A stretch of DNA of 43,076 nt, taken from Lachnoclostridium sp. MSJ-17. GTDB lineage: Bacteria > Bacillota > Clostridia > Oscillospirales > Acutalibacteraceae. The stretch is taken from positions 1-43,076 of the forward strand of contig NZ_JAHLQB010000030.1 in assembly GCF_018918205.1 (NCBI RefSeq). The letters are read 5' to 3'. The position numbers and the translations under genes were made by a program. Of this stretch, positions 7,232-14,034 are shown one piece after another; position 1 is the stretch's first letter; each line of letters starts with the position of its first letter. The notes under the pieces were generated by a model. It had not been told where the DNA came from. It worked only from the letters and a program-made list of their open reading frames with translations, and did not search any database.

Positions 7232-7427
7232 TCTTATAAGTAATATCAGATACAAAAAGGAAATCGAAATCGTGACTTTTCAGGGAAAGGAAATCACACT
7301 GGAAAATCTCTCCCCGGTGTTCACGCCGGAACAGGAAGCAGCCAAACGCCGGGAACTGGAACAGCAGCTTTATGAGGTGTTCCGCAAGTACGCCGACAAG
7401 CGGGAGAGTGAGGAAGCCGGGACATAA
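7215..7427 (+). CDS. Small protein coupled to the relaxase gene, unknown function
   Basis: A 70-aa charged protein overlapping the end of the relaxase gene by 17 bp, so it is probably translated by coupling. It contains EIEIVTFQGKEITLENLSPVF and a helical, Glu/Arg-rich C-terminus. I do not recognise a named domain. Proteins like it sit between mob and recombinase genes in related clostridial elements, as far as I recall. No downstream in-frame start fits better than ATG 7215. Confidence 0.6.
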   Translation: MERKGDLISNIRYKKEIEIVTFQGKEITLENLSPVFTPEQEAAKRRELEQQLYEVFRKYADKRESEEAGT

Positions 7428-7445
7428 GGTTTTCCAAACCCATCA

Positions 7446-7489
7446 TTGATTTGCGGGGCTGCTGGCGGTATAATAGAACTGTCAGCAGC
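7446..7489 (+). promoter_or_regulatory. Recombinase promoter embedded in a hairpin
   Basis: TTGATT (7446-7451), a 17-bp spacer and TATAAT (7469-7474) form a good sigma-A promoter 33 nt before the ribosome site of the recombinase gene. GCTGCTG (7458-7464) and CAGCAGC (7483-7489) are perfect inverted repeats, so the -10 lies in the loop. The repeat could be an operator or, in read-through RNA, a terminator-like hairpin (CCGTTTCTTTTTT follows). Confidence 0.65.
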
Positions 7490-7521
7490 TCCGTTTCTTT
7501 TTTAAGAAAAGGAGCGACAAT

Positions 7522-9033
7522 ATGAACAATCGGATAGACGCAATCTATGCAAGACAATCGGTAGACAAAAAGGACAGCATTTCCATTGAAAGCCAGATTG
7601 AATTTTGCAAATACGAGTTGAAAGGCGGTAACTGCAAGGAATACACAGACAAAGGGTACAGCGGCAAGAACACAGACCGTCCGAAGTTTCAAGAACTGGT
7701 GCGGGACATCAAGCGGGGCTTGATTGCAAAGGTCGTGGTTTACAAGCTCGACCGTATCAGCCGTTCCATTCTGGACTTTGCCAACATGATGGAGCTGTTC
7801 CAGCAGTACAATGTGGAGTTTGTGTCCTCTACGGAAAAGTTTGATACCTCCACGCCGATGGGACGGGCCATGCTGAATATCTGTATCGTGTTCGCCCAGC
7901 TTGAACGGGAAACGATACAGAAGCGGGTAACGGACGCTTACTACTCCCGCAGTCAGCGGGGCTTTAAGATGGGCGGGAAAGCCCCTTACGGCTTCCATAC
8001 GGAGCCTATCAAGATGGACGGTATCAACACAAAGAAGCTGGTGGTAAACCCGGAGGAAGCGGCCAATATCCGGCTGATGTTTGAGATGTACGCCCAGCCC
8101 ACAACTTCCTACGGGGACATTACCCGGTACTTTGCCGAACAGGGGATTTTGTTCCATGGCAAAGAGCTGATACGCCCCACGCTGGCGCAGATGTTACGCA
8201 ATCCTGTCTATGTGCAGGCAGACCTTGATGTGTACGAATTTTTCAAAAGTCAAGGTACAGTCATTGTCAATGACGTTGCCGATTTTACGGGCATGAACGG
8301 CTGCTATCTGTATCAAGGGCGAGATGTAAAGGCCAGCAAGAAAAACGACTTAAAAGACCAAATGCTGGTACTGGCTCCCCATGAGGGTATCGTCCCCTCC
8401 GACACCTGGCTGACCTGCCGCAAGAAGCTGATGAACAACATGAAAATCCAGTCTGCCCGGAAAGCCACCCACACATGGCTGGCAGGAAAAATCAAGTGCG
8501 GGAATTGCGGGTATGCTCTTATGAGTATCTACAATCCCTCCGGCAAACAGTATCTCCGCTGCACGAAACGGCTGGACAATAAAAGCTGTCCTGGCTGTGG
8601 GAAAATCATCACTTCGGAACTGGAAGCGGTTGTTTATCAGCAGATGGTAAAGAAGCTGGCAAGCTACAAGACGCTGACAGGAAAAAAGAAAGCGGCAAAG
8701 GCAAACCCGAAAATCACCGCCCTGCAAGTGGAACTTGCCCATGTAGACAGCGAGATTGAAAAGCTGGTGGACAGTCTGACGGGGGCAAACAATGTCCTGT
8801 TCTCCTATGTGAATGTGAAGATAGCGGAACTGGACGGGCGCAAGCAGGAACTTCTGGCAAGGATAGCGGAGTTGACTGTGGAGGCCATCAGCCCGGAACA
8901 GGTCAGCCAGATTTCCGGCTACCTCGATACCTGGGAGAATGTATCTTTTGATGACAAGCGGCGTGTGGTGGATTTGATGATCACCACCATAGCCGCCACA
9001 AGCGACAGCTTGAACATCACATGGAAAATCTGA
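7522..9033 (+). CDS. Large serine recombinase (TnpX/TndX type)
   Basis: A 503-aa site-specific recombinase that should integrate and excise the mobilizable element. The resolvase domain has the catalytic serine in YARQSVDKKDS (Ser13) and the conserved Arg residues in YKLDRISRS and the AQLERETIQKR helix. A recombinase domain follows (GKAPYGF onward). The zinc ribbon is CGNCGYALMSIY with CTKRLDNKSCPGC at about residues 326-357, and a coiled-coil segment leads to the C-terminus. It reads through with no damage. ATG 7522 has AAAAGGAG 7 nt upstream. It is the last gene before the element's right end, the usual place for such an integrase. Confidence 0.92.
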   Translation: MNNRIDAIYARQSVDKKDSISIESQIEFCKYELKGGNCKEYTDKGYSGKNTDRPKFQELVRDIKRGLIAKVVVYKLDRISRSILDFANMMELFQQYNVEFVSSTEKFDTSTPMGRAMLNICIVFAQLERETIQKRVTDAYYSRSQRGFKMGGKAPYGFHTEPIKMDGINTKKLVVNPEEAANIRLMFEMYAQPTTSYGDITRYFAEQGILFHGKELIRPTLAQMLRNPVYVQADLDVYEFFKSQGTVIVNDVADFTGMNGCYLYQGRDVKASKKNDLKDQMLVLAPHEGIVPSDTWLTCRKKLMNNMKIQSARKATHTWLAGKIKCGNCGYALMSIYNPSGKQYLRCTKRLDNKSCPGCGKIITSELEAVVYQQMVKKLASYKTLTGKKKAAKANPKITALQVELAHVDSEIEKLVDSLTGANNVLFSYVNVKIAELDGRKQELLARIAELTVEAISPEQVSQISGYLDTWENVSFDDKRRVVDLMITTIAATSDSLNITWKI

Positions 9034-9051
9034 CTGGCGGCACCCCTCCCG

Positions 9052-9624
9052 TCAGATACCTACCCTGTGTAGTCCCTTGTAAACTGTACTTTTGTATTGT
9101 ATATACTTTTTGGTTCTTCGTTTTGGTTCCCCCGGAGGATAACATTCGGTTCGGTTTCCATTAAGTGAAGTTTTGTTAAGATTATTGCTTAATACCGATA
9201 AAATATCCTTTTCTCTGTCTTCATATTTATTAGAGCGGCATATCAGCTTGCGAGTTTTCAAATACTCTGTTTGTTTGCAATCTGACTTTGAAATACCCAT
9301 TTCACCGACATGAGCAATTTTATACTCGTATTTGTAATAGCAGTCCGTTTGATACTGTTGTGGAAAGTCAAAGATATTTCCCTCGTCAGTATTGGCTTCC
9401 TGCCCCAAAATCATTATCTTTTTATCGGCTTTTACATATGAATCAAAACAAGTGAGTAATTGGATACCATTGTAGTTTTCAGCGTTAAAGCCTTCTGAAT
9501 CAAAGCGTTTTGACGTTATATGAGTATAAAAAGCTGTATACATTGCTTTTAACTCGGTATTTTTTTCTGCTGATTTTGTGTTTTTTTCAAATATACCCGT
9601 ATTTGAGTAATCTTTACAAGGCAC
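9052..9624 (-). pseudogene. Uracil-DNA-glycosylase-like protein, C-terminus cut by the mobilizable element
   Basis: The 190-aa reading frame has native-looking sequence for about 155 residues. KKIMILGQEANTDEG (about residue 67-81) matches the IMI(V/L)GQE(T/A)N motif I associate with uncharacterized uracil-DNA-glycosylase-fold proteins, and LSNNLNKTSLNGN corresponds to their W-N-N-x-x-K motif. After that the sequence (ECYPPGEPKRRTKKYIQ and on) looks unrelated and probably comes from the end of the inserted element, so the C-terminal part of the gene is lost or lies beyond the other element end. It lies 14 bp downstream of the SLOG gene on the same strand and probably shares its operon. Function is uncertain; DNA repair or defence are possibilities. 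Confidence 0.55.
9085..9150. other. Inferred right end (attachment site) of the mobilizable element
   Basis: The glycosylase-like gene on the minus strand keeps family-like sequence up to about 9150 (NNLNKTSLNGN) and then reads into a run of unrelated residues before its stop at 9052. The element end should therefore lie between the recombinase stop and about 9150. The AT-rich stretch at about 9080-9115 (TACTTTTGTATTGTATATAC) looks like terminal sequence of large-serine-recombinase elements. The exact crossover bases and the left end cannot be fixed from this window. Confidence 0.5.
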
Positions 9625-9638
9625 ACGGACATCTCCTT

Positions 9639-10043
9639 TTATGGATATTTCTTGATAGTTACCGGTTTATTATTTTTTGATAGTTGCTCAATATTACGCT
9701 TGGTTCCTTTGCTCTTTCCATCCCAAAGCATTAGCCCGCAATCCGCGTCAATTGCCATTGCAATGTCTTTTTGAATGAAAAAGTCGAAGCCATTTATTTC
9801 AGGAGAAACAGGTATATGTTGAACTTCCCAACCGCCGATATTATTTCGGACAGTATTTCCGCTGACATAGACGGTAACTTTTTTATAGCCCGTATCAGCG
9901 AAGTATTCCTGTACCGCTGCATCGGCACCGCGGCAATCACCTATTAACACGGTATCTCCGTGTTGGATTATTTTGTTTAGCTCTTGAATAGTATCATCAC
10001 TAAGATAATGTATAGATTTTGAGCCTGCGATAAATGTTTTCAT
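9639..10043 (-). CDS. SLOG/YpsA-like nucleotide-binding protein
   Basis: A 134-aa protein with a Rossmann-like fold of the SLOG/DprA-LOG class. It opens with KTFIAGSKSI, has the ligand-binding loop GDCRGADAAVQEYF (about 35-48) and a late LMLWDGKSKGTKRNIE segment, all typical of small SLOG proteins that bind nucleotides or nucleotide-derived signals. In other systems SLOG domains sense modified NAD or nucleotide signals in defence. It overlaps the stop of the upstream gene by one base (TGATG), so it is translationally coupled to it. It looks complete. Confidence 0.72.
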   Translation of the reverse strand: MKTFIAGSKSIHYLSDDTIQELNKIIQHGDTVLIGDCRGADAAVQEYFADTGYKKVTVYVSGNTVRNNIGGWEVQHIPVSPEINGFDFFIQKDIAMAIDADCGLMLWDGKSKGTKRNIEQLSKNNKPVTIKKYP

Positions 10044-10702
10044 CAGATTAATCTATCTAAATAAACCGTAGTATCCGTAATCTGAATTTTACTTCCCATT
10101 TCGTACTTAGCGTATTTCCAAAGATATTTGTCGATTTCCTTGTAGGATATATTCTCTAACTTAAAATGCTTTACAAATGCGTTATATACCTTGCAGTAAT
10201 TATGATAGTTGTTGAGATCGTTTTGCGTAAAGCCCTGATGAAAAAAGCGAAAACGTTTTTCTTCAATTTTATTCATGTAGTAAAGCATACCCTTTGAATA
10301 ACTGTCGACAATCGGAAATTCAGCGGGATTATGAAAGCTGCAATACTTGGAAGCGAAGGAGTAGAGCTTGCGCTGATAAAAACTTCCGCAATACGCAATT
10401 CGATTTACAATGTCATAATCAACCTTCTCGCCATAAATTGAGCTGTCGATCTTGAGCGCTACAATATCACGGGAGACATTCAACAAGTCCATATCTAAGA
10501 TTTGTGTGCTGTAAAAAGCATTTAACAACGTAACTTTTGCTAATACTTCGTCGAGCTCTGTGTTGTTTGGAAACTTATCAAACAGCTTGATAATTGCACT
10601 ATCCTTAAAGAAATCCGAACGATTGTTGTCATTATCAAACTTATCAACATACTCTTTTACCAATTCCGGTGTTGGATAATCAAATTGAAAAGTCTTTGCC
10701 AT
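10043..10702 (-). CDS. Uncharacterized protein, possible HhH DNA-glycosylase fold
   Basis: A 219-aa, mostly helical soluble protein. I recall a family of bacterial hypothetical proteins sharing its KVTLLNAFYSTQI, FASKYCSFHNPAEFPIVDSY and EIDKYLWKYAK segments; the pattern suggests an OGG1/HhH-GPD-like glycosylase fold, but this is from memory and weak. A catalytic Lys/Asp pair cannot be assigned. ATG 10702 has AAGGAG in the preceding bases. Its stop overlaps the start of the SLOG gene by one base, and the WYL regulator ends 20 bp upstream, so the three probably form one operon. Confidence 0.5.
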   Translation of the reverse strand: MAKTFQFDYPTPELVKEYVDKFDNDNNRSDFFKDSAIIKLFDKFPNNTELDEVLAKVTLLNAFYSTQILDMDLLNVSRDIVALKIDSSIYGEKVDYDIVNRIAYCGSFYQRKLYSFASKYCSFHNPAEFPIVDSYSKGMLYYMNKIEEKRFRFFHQGFTQNDLNNYHNYCKVYNAFVKHFKLENISYKEIDKYLWKYAKYEMGSKIQITDTTVYLDRLI

Positions 10703-10722
10703 TATTCATCTCTCCTTATTGT

Positions 10723-11775
10723 TTATCTATATTTTTTCAATCCAATCCGCATATTATCAATCATCTGCTCTCTAAGTCTTTGCGGAGCAATGATTTCAAC
10801 AAACGGAGTGAATGCCTTTGCGAATTGCTCAACTGCCATTTCATTTACCGTGACTGTTACTGTGATTTGCTCGTCCGTTTCGTCCGTGAGTCGTATATTT
10901 TTCCCGAACATATCAATCGTGTCGCTGAGGATGATCTTATCAATGCGGAATACCGCATGAACGTCTTCACTTGCGAACATATACGGGTGCTTGGTCATAT
11001 ATTCCTTGATGTTAAGTCTGCGCCCGTTTGCTTCAGGCAAGGATTCAAACGGCTTTGCCGCTTCGTCAAGGATTTCAATATCACAGATTCGGTCTATTCG
11101 GTAGTTGGTGACGTCATCATACTTATCGTAATTGCAAATCAGATAATACTTTCCCTCACGCGCCGCCATATGATAAGGATTGATGACATAATCACGCACC
11201 GTTCCGTCCGCTCTCCTGCGCTTGTGTGGCTTTTTATCGGAGCGGTATTCGGTGTAATGAAAGCGAACCTTTCTGCCTTTTGAAATTGCTTCGTCCAACA
11301 GCTCGATGTTATAAAACAACTGCCGGTTATCTGTCTTTTCAACAGGCGGCTTTATAATATAGCGAACGCGGGAATCAAAATAGATGTTTGACAAGCCTTT
11401 CAGCTTCTTCACCAGCCTTTGGCTCTGTTCGCTCGGAATATGCGTTGAGAACATCACGCTGTCAACCAACAGCCGCAGTTCACTGTCCGTAAACTCATGA
11501 TTCAAGTAAAAATCGGTAAGGATATGGCTTTCCTCCAACTCACCGCTTCTACCTTTAATCATTCTCAGCGAATCGCTGTATTCAATATCATAGCCGAACT
11601 CAATTAAATCCATCAGGTTCCGCTTGACAGCTTTACGCTCGGTTTTCATCTGATACTCACGCTCTAAAATTTCGAGGATATCATTCTGACTGAGTCTGTG
11701 GTTTTCGTCAGTGTATTTGCGGAGAATATCCAGAATATTCATAATCAACAGCTTTTTCGGCGGCTTGGCATACAT
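10723..11775 (-). CDS. WYL-domain transcriptional regulator
   Basis: A 350-aa regulator. The N-terminal 75 residues form a winged helix (MNILDILRKYTDENHRLSQNDILEIL). Residues about 170-260 hold the WYL domain: GRKVRFHYTEY, INPYHMAAREGKYYLICNYD and NYRIDRICDIEIL. A WCX-like C-terminal part follows. WYL domains bind nucleic-acid ligands, and such proteins commonly control BREX, CBASS and CRISPR loci. ATG 11775 has AGAGG 8 nt upstream; the GTG at 11784 overlaps that ribosome site. It is 15 bp after the phosphatase gene and 20 bp before the glycosylase-like gene, so it likely regulates this five-gene group. Confidence 0.8.
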   Translation of the reverse strand: MYAKPPKKLLIMNILDILRKYTDENHRLSQNDILEILEREYQMKTERKAVKRNLMDLIEFGYDIEYSDSLRMIKGRSGELEESHILTDFYLNHEFTDSELRLLVDSVMFSTHIPSEQSQRLVKKLKGLSNIYFDSRVRYIIKPPVEKTDNRQLFYNIELLDEAISKGRKVRFHYTEYRSDKKPHKRRRADGTVRDYVINPYHMAAREGKYYLICNYDKYDDVTNYRIDRICDIEILDEAAKPFESLPEANGRRLNIKEYMTKHPYMFASEDVHAVFRIDKIILSDTIDMFGKNIRLTDETDEQITVTVTVNEMAVEQFAKAFTPFVEIIAPQRLREQMIDNMRIGLKKYR

Positions 11776-11790
11776 CTCACTCACCTCTGA

Positions 11791-12270
11791 TTAAATGATT
11801 TCGTCACCAAATGCTTTTAGTGTTTTAAAGTAGCACCACATATTTGGATCATAGGAATAATTATCAAATACTTCTGCGTCATCCCCGGTATAATGCCTGA
11901 GTATCGCGGCAGCTACACCTGATGAACGGGAAATACCCGCGTCACAATGAATTATCAACAGCCTATCCTTGTACTTCTCGGAGAATTCAACGATTTTTTC
12001 TGCGTCTCTATCGCACATGAGGTCTTTTTCGGAAGCAATAATATCATTTACATCTATGCTGTCTGGCTCATCGGCATCTACAAAAGACAGCTCTAATATA
12101 TCAATGACTTGATTTCCTTTGCTCTTAAATACGTAATAATCGTATAAATTGTAAGGCGTGGAAATTGAAATGATAGCGGAAGGTTTGTCATGGTAGTTTT
12201 TACAGTATTGATATGCTTCCAAACGCGACATTACAATAACTTTGATTCTTTCATTCATACTGTTTCCCAT
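11791..12270 (-). CDS. Dual-specificity/tyrosine phosphatase-like protein
   Basis: A 159-aa protein with the cysteine-dependent phosphatase signature HCDAGISRSSG (CX5R, about residues 107-117), where Cys is the nucleophile and Arg binds phosphate. A general-acid Asp may be in the DADEPDSI segment. It resembles the small bacterial dual-specificity phosphatases; the substrate could be a phosphoprotein or a phospho-nucleotide. Two starts are possible, ATG 12270 and ATG 12258, neither with a strong ribosome site. It is the first gene of the minus-strand group that continues with the WYL regulator 15 bp later. Confidence 0.72.
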   Translation of the reverse strand: MGNSMNERIKVIVMSRLEAYQYCKNYHDKPSAIISISTPYNLYDYYVFKSKGNQVIDILELSFVDADEPDSIDVNDIIASEKDLMCDRDAEKIVEFSEKYKDRLLIIHCDAGISRSSGVAAAILRHYTGDDAEVFDNYSYDPNMWCYFKTLKAFGDEII

Positions 12271-12458
12271 ATCTGCATACGCAACTCATTGATTTATGAT
12301 ATTATAATAGCATATTGATTTTCTTTCTGCAATCATTATACATATCTTTATGGTACTTTTTCGGTGCATCTTTCTTCTTCTGATATAGAGACCCTCATGA
12401 GATAGTAATAAACAGAAACAATATTTTCAGAGCAGATGTTTTTCAAAGGCTATGGAGT

Positions 12459-12486
12459 TTGATTCTGAACTATGTTATCATATAAA
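12459..12486 (+). promoter_or_regulatory. Possible promoter of the resolvase gene
   Basis: TTGATT (12459-12464), a 16-bp spacer and TATAAA (12481-12486) lie 138 nt before the resolvase start. The rest of the 353-bp divergent intergenic region (12271-12623) is AT-rich; apart from this and the inverted repeat at 12558-12599 I see nothing in it. Confidence 0.4.
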
Positions 12487-12557
12487 CAAAACCATTTCTT
12501 TTCCTTTATATCGTTTATCAAAGAAAAATGTGATGATATCATGCGTAAATATTTCCA

Positions 12558-12599
12558 AAAGTATAAAAGAAACTCAGCAAGGGTTTTCTTTTATACTTT
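12558..12599. repeat. Perfect 15-bp inverted repeat before the resolvase
   Basis: AAAGTATAAAAGAAA (12558-12572) and TTTCTTTTATACTTT (12585-12599) are exact inverted copies with a 12-nt loop. The block ends 24 nt upstream of the resolvase start codon. It could be a recombination (res) site for that protein, an operator, or an RNA hairpin near the ribosome site. Confidence 0.7.
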
Positions 12600-12623
12600 A
12601 TTGTAAAGACTATGAGGTGAATT

Positions 12624-13233
12624 ATGATTTACGGATATGCCAGATGTTCGACTAACGAGGAATTGCAGGCCATCAACAGACAGATCAGAGAATTGAAACA
12701 GCTCGGCGCATTGGAGGAGAGTATTTTCCGCGAATACGAAAGTGGTATGAAGAATGACCGCGTGGAACTTCAACGGCTGTTATCCGCTGTCGAAGCAGGC
12801 GACACGATTGTCGCTACCGAGGTCAGCCGGATTACGCGCAGCACAAAACAGCTCTGTGAAATCATTGAATTGGCAAAAGACAGACATATCAAATTGGTGC
12901 TGGGTTCGTTTGTCGTCGATTGTACAAAGGAGCTTGACCCTATGACAGAAGGTATGCTGAAAATGATGGGCGTATTCAGCGAGTTGGAACGCAACATCAT
13001 CAGCCAGCGCGTCAAAAGTGGTCTGCAGAATGCCAAAGCCAAAGGCGTAGCTATTGGCAGACCCGTGACCTCTGAGGACAGAATCCCAAGCATATTTTTC
13101 AAATACTATCCAAAGTCAAACGCGGTGAAATCAACAAGTCTGAATTTGCTAGGCTCTGTTCGGTGTCCTATCCCACGATATTCAAATATATCGCTATTGT
13201 CGAAGGGTCGCGTTGTGATAAAACATTTTGGTA
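12624..13233 (+). pseudogene. Serine resolvase/invertase, frameshifted before its HTH
   Basis: A small serine recombinase. The catalytic domain is intact: YGYARCSTNEE (Ser at position 9), VSRITRSTKQL, and the FSELERNIISQR helix. The frame changes at about 13115. The long frame continues as junk to 13289, while the next frame reads KRGEINKSEFARLCSVSYP and TIFKYIAIVEG to a stop at 13233, clearly the missing C-terminal DNA-binding domain. One base (a G after AAAG) appears to be lost. Unless this is a sequencing error, the protein keeps its catalytic domain but loses its DNA-recognition helix. ATG 12624 has a weak GAGGTG site 6 nt upstream. It converges on the end of the BREX operon. Confidence 0.82.
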
Positions 13234-13280
13234 AGAAGCCGTGCAATATCTTTTGTAGCGCGACTCTAAACATCTTAATA

Positions 13281-14015
13281 TTACTTTAGATTTTTTGCTT
13301 TATAATTTTCATTGGGAGAAGAATTTGTTGTGTGTTTCTCAACAGCAATAACAATAGCTTCTTCTTCCATGCTATCATGTGAAACAAGTACCCTGTCTCC
13401 AATTTTGGGTGATTGATCATTTGATATTGCATAAAGATTGGTGCCATTTGAAAGCAATGAAACTCTGCAAAGAACGAAAGGAGTGTTTGAAACAGACGGA
13501 ACGTCAACTATGGTGTTTTTTTCGTTTGTATCTTCGTAATATTCATCAGCACCACAAGTTTTTTTTGCTTCCTCTAATGCCCTGTTGTAATCATCTCGTG
13601 TTTCATAATCACACGGATCAACACCATACTCGCTGCCATCCTCGCAATTCAATCTCCAAGCATATCTATTGTTGATTGTCGAAGAATATTTGATTTGATT
13701 AAAAATCGGATCTTCGGGAACAACATTTATCATCTTTCGATGTGGGTAAGGGGTGTCAGCTTCAACATCAAAAGAGCCAATAGCTCCGAGAAAGCCACCT
13801 GTTCTGACTATATCCTCCGTTGATCGGAAACCGCCTGTACCTATCTTAAAAGCAGATACTTTGTATGGATTGATTTTACCTTTCTTGGAGTAATGGTACT
13901 TCCTCTCCATCTTATTAGCGATGGCATTCATCGCTATTCCTCCGGCTATATCAATAAGAGTGTTGAACGGCTCAGGACACTTTGAGCTTCTTTTATACTT
14001 CTTATGCTTAGCCAT
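13281..14015 (-). CDS. Unknown protein at the 3' end of the BREX operon
   Basis: A 244-aa soluble protein that I do not recognise. It has a basic N-terminus (MAKHKKYKRSSK), a glycine-rich middle (IGTGGFRSTEDIVRTGGFLGAIGSFDVEAD) and an acidic YAWRLNCEDGSEYG segment with VDPCDYETRDDYNRALEEA, resembling segments I recall in clostridial hypothetical proteins. The C-terminal third (FVLCRVSLLSNGTNLYAIS, then GDRVLVSH) looks like a small beta-barrel. ATG 14015 has AAAGGAG 8 nt upstream. It begins 19 bp after the brxL stop, so it is very likely co-transcribed with BREX, but it is not a standard BREX component. Confidence 0.6.
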   Translation of the reverse strand: MAKHKKYKRSSKCPEPFNTLIDIAGGIAMNAIANKMERKYHYSKKGKINPYKVSAFKIGTGGFRSTEDIVRTGGFLGAIGSFDVEADTPYPHRKMINVVPEDPIFNQIKYSSTINNRYAWRLNCEDGSEYGVDPCDYETRDDYNRALEEAKKTCGADEYYEDTNEKNTIVDVPSVSNTPFVLCRVSLLSNGTNLYAISNDQSPKIGDRVLVSHDSMEEEAIVIAVEKHTTNSSPNENYKAKNLK

Positions 14016-14034
14016 ATTCAACACTCCTTTCGAT

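Noticed and set aside
7321..8157. A 278-codon open frame on the minus strand
   Set aside because: It is antisense to the serine recombinase and reads as low-complexity shadow sequence.
12452..12655. A 67-codon plus-strand frame before the resolvase
   Set aside because: It has no ribosome site, crosses the 15-bp inverted repeat and overlaps the resolvase start.
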